Source: Novosphingobium sp. ST904 (lineage in GTDB: Bacteria; Pseudomonadota; Alphaproteobacteria; Sphingomonadales; Sphingomonadaceae). From it: 64,000 bases of DNA. A program made the position numbers and the translations under genes. The DNA lies in NCBI RefSeq assembly GCF_001298105.1, contig NZ_LGJH01000166.1:186001-250000 (forward strand), read 5' to 3'. The notes beneath the pieces were generated by a model. It did not search any database, was not told where the DNA came from, and worked only from the letters and a program-made list of their open reading frames with translations. This document shows, piece after piece, positions 43,961 to 52,823 of the stretch (the stretch's first letter is position 1; every line of letters starts with the position of its first letter).

Positions 43961-44635
43961 TTAGTTGAGCTTGTAGACGATCGCCGTCGAAGTGCTGCCC
44001 GCGATCGGGTTGCCGGCATCGTCAAGCGCGGGGTTGTAGCGCGCATAACGGGTCATGCCGTCGCAAGCCGCTTCGTCGAGATCGGGGCTACCGCTCGAAG
44101 AAGTGACGGAGCAACTCGTGACCTTGCCGTCGGGACCGATCGCAACGCGTACACCGACGCGGCCTTCACGCTCTTCACGAGCAGCCTTGGTCGGGTAGTT
44201 GTTCTGAATGCGGGCAGCCCAGCCAGCCTGACCCTTCGGCGAAACGCCGCGAGCCTTTGACGGTCCGGGAGGCGCAGCCGGCGGTGCCGGCGGTGCCGGG
44301 GGCGCCGCGGTCGTGATCACCACCGGCGGTGCCGGCGGAGGTGTGATCACCGTCTGCACCGGCGGCGGTGCCGGGGCGATGTTGATCGGCGGCGGCGGCG
44401 CTACGATCGGAGGCGGCGGGGTATTTTCCTGCGGCTCCGGCGGCGGCGGCGGCGGCTCTTCCTCCTTCGGTTTCTCTTCCTTGATGTCGACTGTGGTCAC
44501 CTTCTTGATGACCTGTTGCGCAGCCTGGTAGGCCAGGCCCGTGACGAGCGCATAGCCTACAAAGACGTGGATCAGCGCAACAATGACAAGCGCGGTAATC
44601 TTGTTACCGCTCATTTGCTGGTCAGCGTAAGCCAT
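43961..44635 (-). CDS. tonB: Energy transducer TonB
   Basis: A 224-residue protein with an N-terminal anchor (TALVIVALIHVFVGYALVTG), a long Pro-rich periplasmic spacer (repeated PPPP, APPAPP and EEPPPPPP segments, residues about 58-130), and a C-terminal TonB domain with VRVAIGPDGKVTSCSV and SGSPDLDEAACDGM. TonB contacts outer-membrane receptors, such as that at 27871-30162, and transmits energy from ExbBD. It is the first gene of the four-gene operon, ending at the terminator at 41949. The promoter should lie in 44636-44992. Confidence 0.95.
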   Translation of the reverse strand: MAYADQQMSGNKITALVIVALIHVFVGYALVTGLAYQAAQQVIKKVTTVDIKEEKPKEEEPPPPPPEPQENTPPPPIVAPPPPINIAPAPPPVQTVITPPPAPPVVITTAAPPAPPAPPAAPPGPSKARGVSPKGQAGWAARIQNNYPTKAAREEREGRVGVRVAIGPDGKVTSCSVTSSSGSPDLDEAACDGMTRYARYNPALDDAGNPIAGSTSTAIVYKLN

Positions 44636-44992
44636 TCAAACGCATCACTCCATTACCAAGCCCCGGAAAAGCCCGAGCCGGACGTGTCCAAGGGCGCCCA
44701 TGGCCCTCACCCAGAGGCAAGGTCCATGACGAAACTCCAAATTACCCACCCTGACGGCTGACAGTCAGCCTTTCCGTTGACATTTTACGGGAGGCGAACC
44801 GTGGGACTTTTTAGTTTTTTGGCCCCATTTTGCGAGTTTCTTAGCCGGGCAGTTGCACATGTGCAACGCCTTATCGGCACGTCAATCGTTAACGGTCAAT
44901 TCAGCGCGGATAAGTTCCAATCGAAAAAGGGGGATTTTGTGGCCGAGCCCCAAGCCGCTATAGGCTGGCCTTTTCCACGGAGTTTGCCTCGC
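44636..44992. promoter_or_regulatory. Divergent control region between tonB and the 44993 gene
   Basis: A 357-base non-coding, AT-richer stretch. It holds a 15-bp inverted repeat GGCTGAC-A-GTCAGCC (44756-44770), a TTGACA hexamer (44777-44782), T-rich runs (44807-44820) and a perfect 16-bp palindrome (44852-44867). No clear paired -35/-10 could be fixed by eye, and no iron-box (Fur) pattern stands out. Confidence 0.5.
44852..44867. promoter_or_regulatory. Perfect palindrome GTTGCACATGTGCAAC
   Basis: All eight base pairs of this 16-base palindrome match, with no spacer, as expected for a dimeric HTH regulator. It lies 216 bases upstream of the tonB start and 125 bases before the 44993 gene. 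The cognate protein is unknown. Confidence 0.6.
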
Positions 44993-45855
44993 ATGTCATC
45001 GAAGTTGCACCGACTTGTCGCGAATCTCGGGGGAGTTGCGCTGGCCGTGCAGGCAGTTCCGGCCCTGGCGCAGTTAACCGCATCCGCGCCCGCAATGGAT
45101 GCATCCGGCCCCACTTTCGCCGACATAGCCGATCTCGCCGAATCGGCTGGACTCGTGGTTAAGGCGCAGGTCCGCAAAATGGTCCGTGTCGAGGATGAAC
45201 GCGCGCCGGGACGGGCGCCGGGAATGGGGCGATTCTATGTCACGGCCCAGACCCGTGCGCTGATCGCCGGCAAGGCCCCGATCGGCGAATCGCTCGTCTA
45301 TCTGGTCGACCTGCCGCTCGATTCGAGGGGCAAGGCACCGAATCTCAAGAAGCAGGACGTTCTGCTGTTCGCACGCGCCGTTCCGGGGCGGCCCGGAGAG
45401 CTTCAACTGGTGACGCCGACCGCCCAGCAGCTCTGGACCGATCAGGCGGAAGCGCGCGTGAGGGGCATTCTCAAGACGCTGCTCTCTCCCGACGCGCCTG
45501 TGCACATCACCGGGGTACGTGAACTGCTCTATGTTCCGGGCAATCTTGCGGGACAGGGGGAGACGCAGATTTTCCTCAACACCCGCGAAGGCGCGGCTGC
45601 TTCGATCACGGTCCATCACGAGCCGGGCTCGCCTCCGGCCTGGGGGGTGTCCTTCTCCGAGCTGGTGGCGGACATCGGCAATCCGCCACAGCCCGAGACC
45701 ATCGAATGGTATCGGCTCGCCTGCTTCCTGCCGAACAATCCGCCGCCTCGCGCCAATGTTTCCGAGGGGATCGAGGACGCCGTCAGGCCGATGCCGACTA
45801 TCGCACGGTTCTGGGCGAACTCGGCCCATGCCGCAGGACGCTCGGGCAGGGTTGA
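44993..45855 (+). CDS. Secreted protein of unknown function, frameshifted near 45786
   Basis: An exported protein of about 287 residues once one base is restored. A signal peptide (LVANLGGVALAVQAVPALAQ) precedes a conserved-looking body: PTFADIADLAESAGLVVKAQ, RFYVTAQTRALIAGKAPIGE, GVRELLYVPGNLAGQGETQI, WGVSFSELVADIG and WYRLACFLPNNPP. After GIEDAV the main frame runs into an unlikely tail to 45925. The next frame gives ADADYRTVLGELGPCRRTLG and stops at 45853-45855, a more natural end with a Cys to pair with CFLPNN. The base is missing near 45786. No function is known. An ATG further upstream at 44777 is unlikely. Confidence 0.72.
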
Positions 45856-45949
45856 GCCGGGCCGGCGAGAGGTTTCGCCGATGGGGAGCGCGAAGGTACT
45901 GGAATTTCGCCGTGGGCTCCCCTAGGTGCCGCTCCCGAAAGGGAACTCC

Positions 45950-47257
45950 ATGGTTGAACCGCTGAATATTGCGCTGGCCGGTCTGGGGACCGTCGGCACG
46001 GGTGTCGTCCGTCTCATCGAGACCAATGCCGAACTGATTGCCCGCCGTGCGCGGAGGCCGATTCGCATTGCCGCCGTCAGCGCGCGTGACCGTACGAAGG
46101 ATCGCGGTGTCGACCTTTCGCGCTATGACTGGGTAGACGACCCCGCTGCGCTTGCCGCTCGCCCCGATGTCGATGTGGTGGTGGAGATGGTCGGCGGCTC
46201 GGACGGTCCTGCACTGGCGCTGGCGCGCAATGCCATCGGCCAGGGCAAGGGCCTTGTCACCGCCAACAAGGCGATGATCGCGCACCATGGCCTGGAACTG
46301 GCTTCCGCTGCCGAAAAGGCCGGGGTTGCGCTCAAGTTCGAGGCGGCGGTGGCGGGCGGAATCCCGGTGATCAAGGGCCTTAGCGAAGGCGCTGCAGCCA
46401 ATGCCATAGAACGGGTCTACGGCATACTGAACGGCACCTGCAACTACATCCTGTCCACCATGGAGGATACCGGGCGCGACTTTGGTGATGTTCTCGCCGA
46501 GGCCCAGCGCATGGGTTATGCAGAGGCCGATCCGACCTTCGACGTCGAGGGCATCGACGCCGCGCACAAGCTCTCTATCCTGGCTGCGATCGCCTTCGGA
46601 TCGCGTCTGCGCTTCGATGCGGTGGAGACGACCGGCATTTCCCGCGTGAAGGCTGCCGACATCGAGCAGGCGCGTTCGCTGGGCTATGTGATCCGCCTGA
46701 TCGGCATGAGCGAGGTTGACCGGGCAGACGGTTCCAGCCGCCTGTTCCAGCGGGTCCATCCGCATCTGGTGCCGTTCGACCATCCGCTGGCCCATGTCGA
46801 TGGTGCGACTAATGCGGTTGTCGCCGAGGGCAATTTCATGGGGCGCCTGCTGTTCCAGGGTGCCGGTGCCGGTGACGGGCCGACTGCCAGCGCCGTCGTT
46901 GCCGATATCATGGATATCGCGCGCGGTGAGAAGGGGGCGGCGTTCTCGATGCCCGAGGGCGAACTGGAGGCGATGGAGCCGGCGCCGACCGGGCACCGCC
47001 GCGGACGGTGCTACATCCGCTTCACCGTGCCGGACCGTCCGGGCGTGCTGGCCAACATCACGGCGGCCATGCGCGATGCCGGCGTCTCGATCGCCAGCAT
47101 GATCCAGAAGGGCGAGGCCGAGCAGGCTGGCGAGGCGATCCTTGCCATCGTCACGCATGATGGCCCCGAATCGGCCGTGAACGAAGCGCTGCGCATCCTC
47201 GACGGATCGGACAGCCTGACCGCCCGGCCGCTTGTGATGCAGATCATCGAGGGGTGA
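45950..47257 (+). CDS. hom: Homoserine dehydrogenase
   Basis: A 435-residue enzyme reducing aspartate semialdehyde to homoserine for threonine, methionine and isoleucine synthesis. The NAD(P) loop ALAGLGTVGTGVVRLIE is at the N-terminus. VTANKAMIAHHG, GGIPVIKGLSEGAAANAIER, GILNGTCNYILSTM and AEADPTFDVEGIDAAHKLSI mark the catalytic domain, and a C-terminal ACT domain (CYIRFTVPDRPGVLANITAA) provides likely feedback control by threonine. The ATG at 45950 follows AAAGGGAA. It is separated from glpX by a small opposing gene. Confidence 0.95.
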   Translation: MVEPLNIALAGLGTVGTGVVRLIETNAELIARRARRPIRIAAVSARDRTKDRGVDLSRYDWVDDPAALAARPDVDVVVEMVGGSDGPALALARNAIGQGKGLVTANKAMIAHHGLELASAAEKAGVALKFEAAVAGGIPVIKGLSEGAAANAIERVYGILNGTCNYILSTMEDTGRDFGDVLAEAQRMGYAEADPTFDVEGIDAAHKLSILAAIAFGSRLRFDAVETTGISRVKAADIEQARSLGYVIRLIGMSEVDRADGSSRLFQRVHPHLVPFDHPLAHVDGATNAVVAEGNFMGRLLFQGAGAGDGPTASAVVADIMDIARGEKGAAFSMPEGELEAMEPAPTGHRRGRCYIRFTVPDRPGVLANITAAMRDAGVSIASMIQKGEAEQAGEAILAIVTHDGPESAVNEALRILDGSDSLTARPLVMQIIEG

Positions 47258-47263
47258 GAGAAT

Positions 47264-47289
47264 GAACGGGCGCCATGATGCGCCCGTTC
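47264..47289. terminator. Perfect 10-bp hairpin between convergent hom and the 47314 gene
   Basis: GAACGGGCGC (47264-47273) pairs exactly with GCGCCCGTTC (47280-47289) over a 6-base loop. There is no U-run on either side, so it is terminator-like by position (seven bases after the hom stop) rather than by full signature. Confidence 0.5.
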
Positions 47290-47313
47290 GCTCCCGCCAG
47301 TCTTTCGCGCCCT

Positions 47314-47814
47314 TCAGTGCGCGCGCATCTCGCCTTTGGCGATCTTGTCCGCGTCCGAGCCTGCCGGCGCCTCCGGGATGGAGGACAGATCGATCAGGTA
47401 GGGCGTTTTCGGACAGGGCGGCACGAGGCACATCCCGCCCATCGTGGCCTTGCCCCTGAAGATGCCGTTGCCGGCAACGTCGGGCGGATGGAGCCTGCCG
47501 TCGTTCAGCGCTTGCGGCGATTCCGGATCTTCCTGCGAAGTGGACGGGATCCGGTACTTTTCCTCGTCCGGGGCGCAGACCACGATTTCACCCGGACGGC
47601 CTTCGCGCAGGCAGCGCTTGCGGGCCGATTCCGGCGTTATCCGGCCTCCCTGGGACATCATCTTCTGCGCCACGGCGCGATCTTCATCGGATATGGAGGG
47701 GGTGTTGGAACCGGCGCCTGAAGTCGTCGTGGCGCCGCCGGTATTCACCTGTGCGATCGCCGGAGCGGGGGCTGACAATGCGATTGCGAATAGTATCCGC
47801 CATCTTCTCGACAA
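47314..47814 (-). CDS. Small exported protein of unknown function
   Basis: A 166-residue protein with a signal peptide (RRWRILFAIALSAPAPAIAQ). The mature part contains a motif region ARKRCLREGRPGEIVVCAPD followed by KYRIPS, and a later GGMCLVPPCPKTP. The 'C-x(n)-GEIVVC...YRIP' arrangement recurs in small secreted proteins of sphingomonads, but no function is assigned to it. The four cysteines could form disulfides in the periplasm. It stands alone, reversed between hom and glpX. Confidence 0.75.
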   Translation of the reverse strand: MSRRWRILFAIALSAPAPAIAQVNTGGATTTSGAGSNTPSISDEDRAVAQKMMSQGGRITPESARKRCLREGRPGEIVVCAPDEEKYRIPSTSQEDPESPQALNDGRLHPPDVAGNGIFRGKATMGGMCLVPPCPKTPYLIDLSSIPEAPAGSDADKIAKGEMRAH

Positions 47815-47877
47815 TTGAAATTCCTCTGTCTAAGCCGCTCCCCGAACCTTTCCTCCTCGGATTAATCCGGAGTGAAC

Positions 47878-48861
47878 ATGCCTGAAAACAAGACTCCTGC
47901 AAGTAAAGTTCTCGACCGCGTTCTCGTGCTCGAAATGGTCCGTGTAACCGAAGCGGCGGCGATCGCAGCCTCGCATCTCATCGGTCGCGGCGACGAGAAG
48001 GCTGCGGACCATGCCGCAGTCGAGGCAATGCGCAAGGCTTTCGACACGCTTTACATGGACGGCACCGTCGTCATCGGCGAGGGCGAGCGCGACGAGGCGC
48101 CGATGCTGTTCATCGGCGAGAAGGTGGGCGGCGCCCCGGATCGCGGTCCGAAGATCGATATCGCGCTCGATCCGCTGGAAGGCACGACGATCACCGCCAA
48201 GGCAGGCCCGAACGCGCTGGCGGTCCTTGCCGCTGCCGAAGAGGGCGGCCTGCTGAACGCTCCCGACGTCTACATGCAGAAGCTGGCGGTCGGCCCCGGC
48301 TATCCCGATGGCGTGATCGACCTGCGCAAGACCGCGACCGAGAACGTCGCGGCGGTGGCGGCGGCCAAGGGCGTGAAGCCGGAAGAGATCATCGTCTGCG
48401 TGCTCGATCGTCCGCGCCATGCCGATCTGATTGCGGAGCTTCGCGACATCGGCTGCGGCATCCACCTGATTCCCGATGGCGACGTGGCCGGCGTGATCGC
48501 GGTGACGGACGAGAACACCACGATCGACATCTACATGGGCTCCGGCGGTGCTCCGGAAGGCGTGCTGGCGGCAGCCGCCCTGCGCTGCGTCGGCGGCCAG
48601 ATCCAGGGCAAGCTCCTGTTCCGCAACGATGACGAGCGCAGCCGCGCCCGCAAGTGGGGCATCGAGGATCTCGACCGGATCTACACGCTCAAGGATCTCG
48701 CCAAGGGCGACTGCATTTTTGCGGCCACCGGCGTTACCGATGGTTCGCTGCTCTCCGGCGTCAAGCGCCTCAAGGGCGGCAAGATGACGACGGAGAGTGT
48801 CGTCATGCGGGCCAGCTCGGGGACGGTGCGCTGGATCAAGGGCGAACACCGTCACGGCTGA
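47878..48861 (+). CDS. glpX: Class II fructose-1,6-bisphosphatase
   Basis: A 327-residue GlpX-type phosphatase for gluconeogenesis. Motifs include ASHLIGRGDEKAADHAAVEA, GTVVIGEGERDEAPMLFIGE, the metal and substrate site IALDPLEGTTITAKAGPNAL, IYMGSGGAPEGVLAAAALRC and ATGVTDGSLLSGV. The ATG at 47878 follows CCGGAGTGAAC; a GTG at 47872 is in frame. The hom-glpX neighbourhood is common in sphingomonads. A strong terminator follows at 48915. Confidence 0.95.
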   Translation: MPENKTPASKVLDRVLVLEMVRVTEAAAIAASHLIGRGDEKAADHAAVEAMRKAFDTLYMDGTVVIGEGERDEAPMLFIGEKVGGAPDRGPKIDIALDPLEGTTITAKAGPNALAVLAAAEEGGLLNAPDVYMQKLAVGPGYPDGVIDLRKTATENVAAVAAAKGVKPEEIIVCVLDRPRHADLIAELRDIGCGIHLIPDGDVAGVIAVTDENTTIDIYMGSGGAPEGVLAAAALRCVGGQIQGKLLFRNDDERSRARKWGIEDLDRIYTLKDLAKGDCIFAATGVTDGSLLSGVKRLKGGKMTTESVVMRASSGTVRWIKGEHRHG

Positions 48862-48914
48862 CGGCGTGATGGATGGGCGCGGGGCGCTTTTCCAATCAAG
48901 CACTTGTACATTCG

Positions 48915-48949
48915 AAAGGCCGGTTCCGGGATATCCGGGGCCGGCCTTT
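48915..48949 (+). terminator. Intrinsic terminator after glpX
   Basis: AAAGGCCGG (48915-48923) pairs with CCGGCCTTT (48941-48949), with an inner CCGG-ATAT-CCGG palindrome, followed by TTCGCG. It lies 54 bases past the glpX stop. Confidence 0.82.
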
Positions 48950-49059
48950 TCGCGTTGGCTTCACGGTGAAAAGCGCCGCTTTCTATTGCAATCCGATGAC
49001 TCATGGCTAGAGGCGGGCGCGTTCAGCCATAGCCCAATCGGCCGTCTCGGGGATTCGCA

Positions 49060-49995
49060 ATGAAGATCATGTCCGGCAACAGCAACCTTCCGCTCGCTCG
49101 TGCGATCGCGGGGTATCTCGAACTGCCGCTCACCGATGCGGCGGTGCGCCGCTTCGCCGACGAGGAAATCTTCGTCGAAATCCACGAGAACGTGCGCGGC
49201 GAGGATGTCTTCATCGTCCAGCCCACCAGCTATCCCGTGAACGACAATCTCATGGAACTGCTGATCGGCATCGACGCGCTGCGCCGCGCTTCGGCCAAGC
49301 GCATCACGGCGGTCATCCCCTACTTCGGTTACGCCCGCCAGGACCGCAAGCCCGGCCCGCGCACGCCGATTTCGGCCAAGCTGGTCGCCAACCTGATTAC
49401 CGAAGCCGGCGCCGACCGTGTGCTCTCGGTCGATCTGCACGCTGGCCAGATCCAGGGCTTCTTCGACATCCCCACCGACAACCTCTTCGCGGCCCCCGTC
49501 ATGGCGGCGGATATCCAGGCCCGCTACGGCGACCAGTCGCTGATGGTGGTTTCGCCTGACGTCGGCGGCGTGGTGCGCGCCCGTTCGCTGGCCAAGCGCC
49601 TCGACAATGCGCCGCTCGCCATCGTCGACAAGCGTCGTGACCGTCCGGGCCAGTCGGAAGTCATGAACATCATCGGCGACGTGAAGGGCCGCGCCTGCAT
49701 CCTGATCGACGATATCATCGATTCGGGCGGCACGCTCTGCAACGCCGCGCAGGCCCTGATGGACGAAGGCGCCACCAGCGTCACCGCCTACATCACCCAC
49801 GGCGTGCTGTCCGGTGCGGCGGTTTCGCGCGTCACCAACTCGGCGCTGAAGGAACTGGTCATCACCGATTCGATCCAGGCGACCGAAGCCGCGCAGCAGT
49901 CGGACAAGATCCGCATCCTGACCATCGCGCCGCTGATCGGCGAGGCGATCCGCCGCATCGCCGACGAAAGCTCGGTTTCGAGCCTGTTCGACTGA
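49060..49995 (+). CDS. prs: Ribose-phosphate pyrophosphokinase
   Basis: A 311-residue PRPP synthetase (ribose 5-phosphate + ATP), supplying purine, pyrimidine, histidine and tryptophan synthesis. Key segments are [59 protein letters not shown], the metal-binding [19 protein letters not shown] and the PRPP loop [18 protein letters not shown]. Length matches the class I enzyme (310-320). It is transcribed alone; a bidirectional terminator separates it from the AraC gene. Confidence 0.96.
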   Translation: MKIMSGNSNLPLARAIAGYLELPLTDAAVRRFADEEIFVEIHENVRGEDVFIVQPTSYPVNDNLMELLIGIDALRRASAKRITAVIPYFGYARQDRKPGPRTPISAKLVANLITEAGADRVLSVDLHAGQIQGFFDIPTDNLFAAPVMAADIQARYGDQSLMVVSPDVGGVVRARSLAKRLDNAPLAIVDKRRDRPGQSEVMNIIGDVKGRACILIDDIIDSGGTLCNAAQALMDEGATSVTAYITHGVLSGAAVSRVTNSALKELVITDSIQATEAAQQSDKIRILTIAPLIGEAIRRIADESSVSSLFD

Positions 49996-50048
49996 TCGGC
50001 AATCTGCCTCCCTCGGGAGGCGATTGTCACACGTGGAACGTTGCTATC

Positions 50049-50079
50049 AAAAACGCTCCGCACGCGCCGGAGGCGTTTT
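50049..50079. terminator. Bidirectional terminator between prs and the AraC gene
   Basis: AAAAACGCTCCG (50049-50060) pairs with CGGAGGCGTTTT (50068-50079) with one bulge. The A/T ends supply a U-run in both directions, serving the convergent prs and AraC transcripts. Confidence 0.82.
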
Positions 50080-50089
50080 GCGTTCCGCG

Positions 50090-51034
50090 TCACTCCCACG
50101 GCCTGCTCTGTCCGGGCCTGAGCCGCTTCAGCGCTTCCAGCCGCCGGGACTGGCGCGATTCCAGGGCAATCGTCAGGATCGGCTGGGGCGTTATCACGAA
50201 CTGGCGGGGCGATATCCCGAACAGCTCGGTGAATTCGTGGATGAGGTGGCTCTCGTCATAGTAGCGCAGGGCGATCTCGTCCGCTTCCTCCCTGTCGGCC
50301 ACACCGCGAAGGCAGCTTGCCATGTCTAGCGCGCGGGCCCGGCGCAGGACCTGCTTGGGCGCCATGCCGAAATCGCGGCTGATCACGCGCTCCAGCTTGC
50401 GTCGTTCCACGCCGCATTCGATCGCGGCCCTGCCCACCGTCATGGTCGGATCGCGGTAGCAGATTTCTTCGAAGCGGGCGGTGACCGGATCGGGCGCATC
50501 GCAGCCGAGCTCCAGAACCCGCGCACGGATGATGTCCTCGATGGCCTGGAGCCAGTCCTCCGGTTCGCCATCCGGGGGAAGCATCGAGAGTATCTGGTCC
50601 GAGGGCATCGCGATCGCGTCGGTCGGGACGATGCGGTCGACATATTCGGCGATATGCGGACCGCGCAGCGCGGTACAGGCGCCCGGCCGGAAAGCCATCC
50701 CGACGCTGATGAAGCTTCCCGTCATCGCGATCGGCATCCGGCGGGAATGCGGACCGAAGAACATCGCCCCGTTTCCCGCCTCCACGCGGCCGTCGGCGGT
50801 CCGGGCTTCCCACAGGCCGGCAAGCTGGACGCGCAGGAATGCCGCGTCGCACAGCAGGCCGCAGGAAACGGTGTGATCCACCGGCGCCGCAATCCTGGTC
50901 ACGTAGAGCCGTGAGAGTCCAGGGGGCGAGGTCCGGCGCCGAGCCCGGTTGTAACTGATCGGCTGACCCTCTCGGGGCAACCCTTGTTCCGGCGCGATCG
51001 ACCTGTCGATTGCCGGACGCATTCTGTAGTGCAT
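50090..51034 (-). CDS. AraC-family transcriptional regulator
   Basis: A 314-residue protein with a C-terminal two-HTH AraC domain. The first helix-turn-helix is in TMTVGRAAIECGVERRKLER and the second in YYDESHLIHEFTELFGISPR ending in QFV, the standard YYDQSHFxREF-like pattern. The N-terminal 200 residues form the ligand or dimer domain, with no match I recognise to a metabolite class. It is transcribed toward prs. Targets are not evident; no substrate gene is adjacent. Confidence 0.85.
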   Translation of the reverse strand: MHYRMRPAIDRSIAPEQGLPREGQPISYNRARRRTSPPGLSRLYVTRIAAPVDHTVSCGLLCDAAFLRVQLAGLWEARTADGRVEAGNGAMFFGPHSRRMPIAMTGSFISVGMAFRPGACTALRGPHIAEYVDRIVPTDAIAMPSDQILSMLPPDGEPEDWLQAIEDIIRARVLELGCDAPDPVTARFEEICYRDPTMTVGRAAIECGVERRKLERVISRDFGMAPKQVLRRARALDMASCLRGVADREEADEIALRYYDESHLIHEFTELFGISPRQFVITPQPILTIALESRQSRRLEALKRLRPGQSRPWE

Positions 51035-51207
51035 GCCCTGCCCGTCTTGAGTGACGCTCCCCGCTCCGGAAAACTAGGTCCCTCGCGCTTCGGCTGCAAT
51101 GTGGGAAAACCATATAAGAGGCGAAAACGCGTGCTGTTTTCTCCCATTTCCGGGGTTTTTTCGATGGTCCCTTGACCAGTCCGCGCGGCGACGGGCAGAG
51201 CGGGGGC

Positions 51208-51990
51208 ATGAAACTGGATAACGACATTGCCCTCGCCCTGCGTCTCGCCGATGCCGCCGGTGACGCGATTCGCCCGCATTTCCGATCCGGCGTCGGTATC
51301 GAGCGAAAGGGCGATGCCTCGCCCGTAACCGTGGCCGACCGTTCCGCCGAGGAAGTGATGCGGCGCATTCTCAAGGCAGAAGTGCCGCGCGACGGTATCA
51401 TCGGCGAAGAGTTCGGCACGGAGGAAGGCTCGTCCGGCCGGACCTGGGTTCTCGACCCGATCGACGGTACGGTCTCGTTCATTGCCGGAAGGCCTATCTT
51501 CGGCACGCTGATCGCCTTGCTGGTAGATGGCTGGCCCGTGCTCGGGATCATCGACCAGCCGATCCTGCGCGAACGCTGGGTGGGCGCGAGCGGCTTCGCC
51601 ACCACGTTCAATGGGCAGGAAGTGCGGACCCGTTCGTGCCGGGAACTTTCCGAGGCCATGCTGGCGACGACCGGTCCGCATTATTTCGATGACCATCAGG
51701 GCGAGCATTTCATGGCGCTGGCGGCGAAGACCGACCACAAGCGCATGGTCATGGGGGGGGACTGCTACAACTACGGCCTGCTCGCCTCCGGCCATCTCGA
51801 CGTGGTGTGCGAAGCGGGGCTCAAGATTCACGACTGGGCGGCGCTGGTGCCGGTGGTCGAGGGTGCGGGCGGCACCATGTGCGACTGGAACGGCGAACCG
51901 CTCAACGCGCAGTCGGACGGGCACGTCCTGGCGCTGGGCGATCCTGCGCGGCTTGAGGATGTCGTCGAAGCGCTGGACTGCCACCACTGA
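51208..51990 (+). CDS. hisN: Inositol-monophosphatase-family enzyme, likely histidinol-phosphatase
   Basis: A 260-residue Mg-dependent phosphatase. Metal-site motifs are VTVADRSAEEVM, GIIGEEFGTEEG, WVLDPIDGTVSFIAGRPIFG and IHDWAALVPVVEGAGGTMCD, all classical for the IMPase fold. The Y-F-D and RPIFGTLIAL details resemble the HisN-type histidinol-phosphatase of actinobacteria and alphaproteobacteria, which completes histidine synthesis; inositol or other sugar monophosphates remain possible. The ATG at 51208 was preferred to an in-frame TTG at 51172. It is followed within 18 bases by the gamma-glutamylcyclotransferase-like gene. Confidence 0.85.
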   Translation: MKLDNDIALALRLADAAGDAIRPHFRSGVGIERKGDASPVTVADRSAEEVMRRILKAEVPRDGIIGEEFGTEEGSSGRTWVLDPIDGTVSFIAGRPIFGTLIALLVDGWPVLGIIDQPILRERWVGASGFATTFNGQEVRTRSCRELSEAMLATTGPHYFDDHQGEHFMALAAKTDHKRMVMGGDCYNYGLLASGHLDVVCEAGLKIHDWAALVPVVEGAGGTMCDWNGEPLNAQSDGHVLALGDPARLEDVVEALDCHH

Positions 51991-52007
51991 CGCGGGAGGG
52001 GCGCACG

Positions 52008-52433
52008 CTGCGGCTGTTCGTCTACGGCACCCTGCAGCCCCACGCCGGTACGCGGATGGGGCGCTGGGTTGCCGAACGGATGGTGCGCGGGGAACCGGCC
52101 AGCGTGCCGGGGCACATCCATGCCGTCTGCGGCGGCAACGGCTGGTTTCCGGCGCTCGTGCCCGCCAAGTCCGCGGCACGCGTGCGCGGAACGCTTTGCG
52201 AGCTTGCCCTGAGGCCCGGCGACCTGGCGACGCTGGATCGGTACGAGGGGCGGGAATATCGCCGGGCCAGCCTGCCGGTGCGGACGCAGGAAGGGCGCCG
52301 GACCCGCGCGGGGCTTTATCTCTGGCGCATCGAACTTCCCGGCGGATCGCGGCCCATCCTTGGCGGAGACTATCTCGCCTGGCTGGAGCGGACCGGACGG
52401 CAGGCATTCACGACACCGCGAAACGGCGCCTGA
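52008..52433 (+). CDS. Gamma-glutamylcyclotransferase-family protein, probable CTG start
   Basis: A 141-residue GGCT/AIG2-like protein. The glycine-rich substrate motif RLFVYGTLQPHAGTRMG appears at the very start and the catalytic-type Glu in LDRYEGREYRRASL (about residue 80). No ATG, GTG or TTG precedes the VYGTL motif between the hisN stop and 52056, and an ATG at 52056 would cut off the active-site loop. The CTG at 52008, six bases after GGGAGGGG, gives the family-typical start (M-R-L-F). Alternatively a start codon was lost by sequence error. It is probably in one operon with hisN. The substrate is not identifiable. Confidence 0.78.
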   Translation: MRLFVYGTLQPHAGTRMGRWVAERMVRGEPASVPGHIHAVCGGNGWFPALVPAKSAARVRGTLCELALRPGDLATLDRYEGREYRRASLPVRTQEGRRTRAGLYLWRIELPGGSRPILGGDYLAWLERTGRQAFTTPRNGA

Positions 52434-52606
52434 CGGCGGGCGCACGCTGCAGGCGTTGTTGCAGGGGTTGCCATCCGGCCCTTCTCCAACTAAAGGCCCG
52501 CGCTTCAATCGACACGGTTGAGTCTTTACCAAAGAGATTCGCGCGTCCGCCTGGCGAAAAGGGCTGCCATGGCTGACCGGACGTGTCCCTGTGAAAGGAG
52601 ACGAAA

Positions 52607-52810
52607 ATGCCCAAGCTGAAGACCAAGAGCGGTGTGAAGAAGCGCTTCAAGCTCACCGCCACCGGCAAGGTGAAGCACGGCGTTGCCGGCAAGCGCCACC
52701 GCCTGATGAGCCATAACGGCAAGTACATCCGCCAGAATCGCGGCACCGAAGTCATTTCCGACGCCGATGCCAAGACGATCAAAAAGTGGGCGCCCTACGG
52801 GCTCAACTGA
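52607..52810 (+). CDS. rpmI: 50S ribosomal protein L35
   Basis: A 67-residue, Lys/Arg-rich protein starting [20 protein letters not shown] and continuing [11 protein letters not shown], diagnostic of L35. AAAGGAGACG lies directly upstream of the ATG at 52607. It is followed by rplT at 13 bases. In many bacteria infC precedes this pair; it is not here. Confidence 0.97.
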   Translation: MPKLKTKSGVKKRFKLTATGKVKHGVAGKRHRLMSHNGKYIRQNRGTEVISDADAKTIKKWAPYGLN

Positions 52811-52823
52811 GGAGTACTGACCG

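Noticed and set aside
44889-44903. A possible CtrA box (TTAA-N7-TTCA)
   Set aside because: One mismatch in the second half and no cell-cycle gene beside it; chance matches are common in AT-rich spacers.
45074-47431. A 785-codon antisense open frame
   Set aside because: It covers the hom gene on the other strand and has no domain signs.
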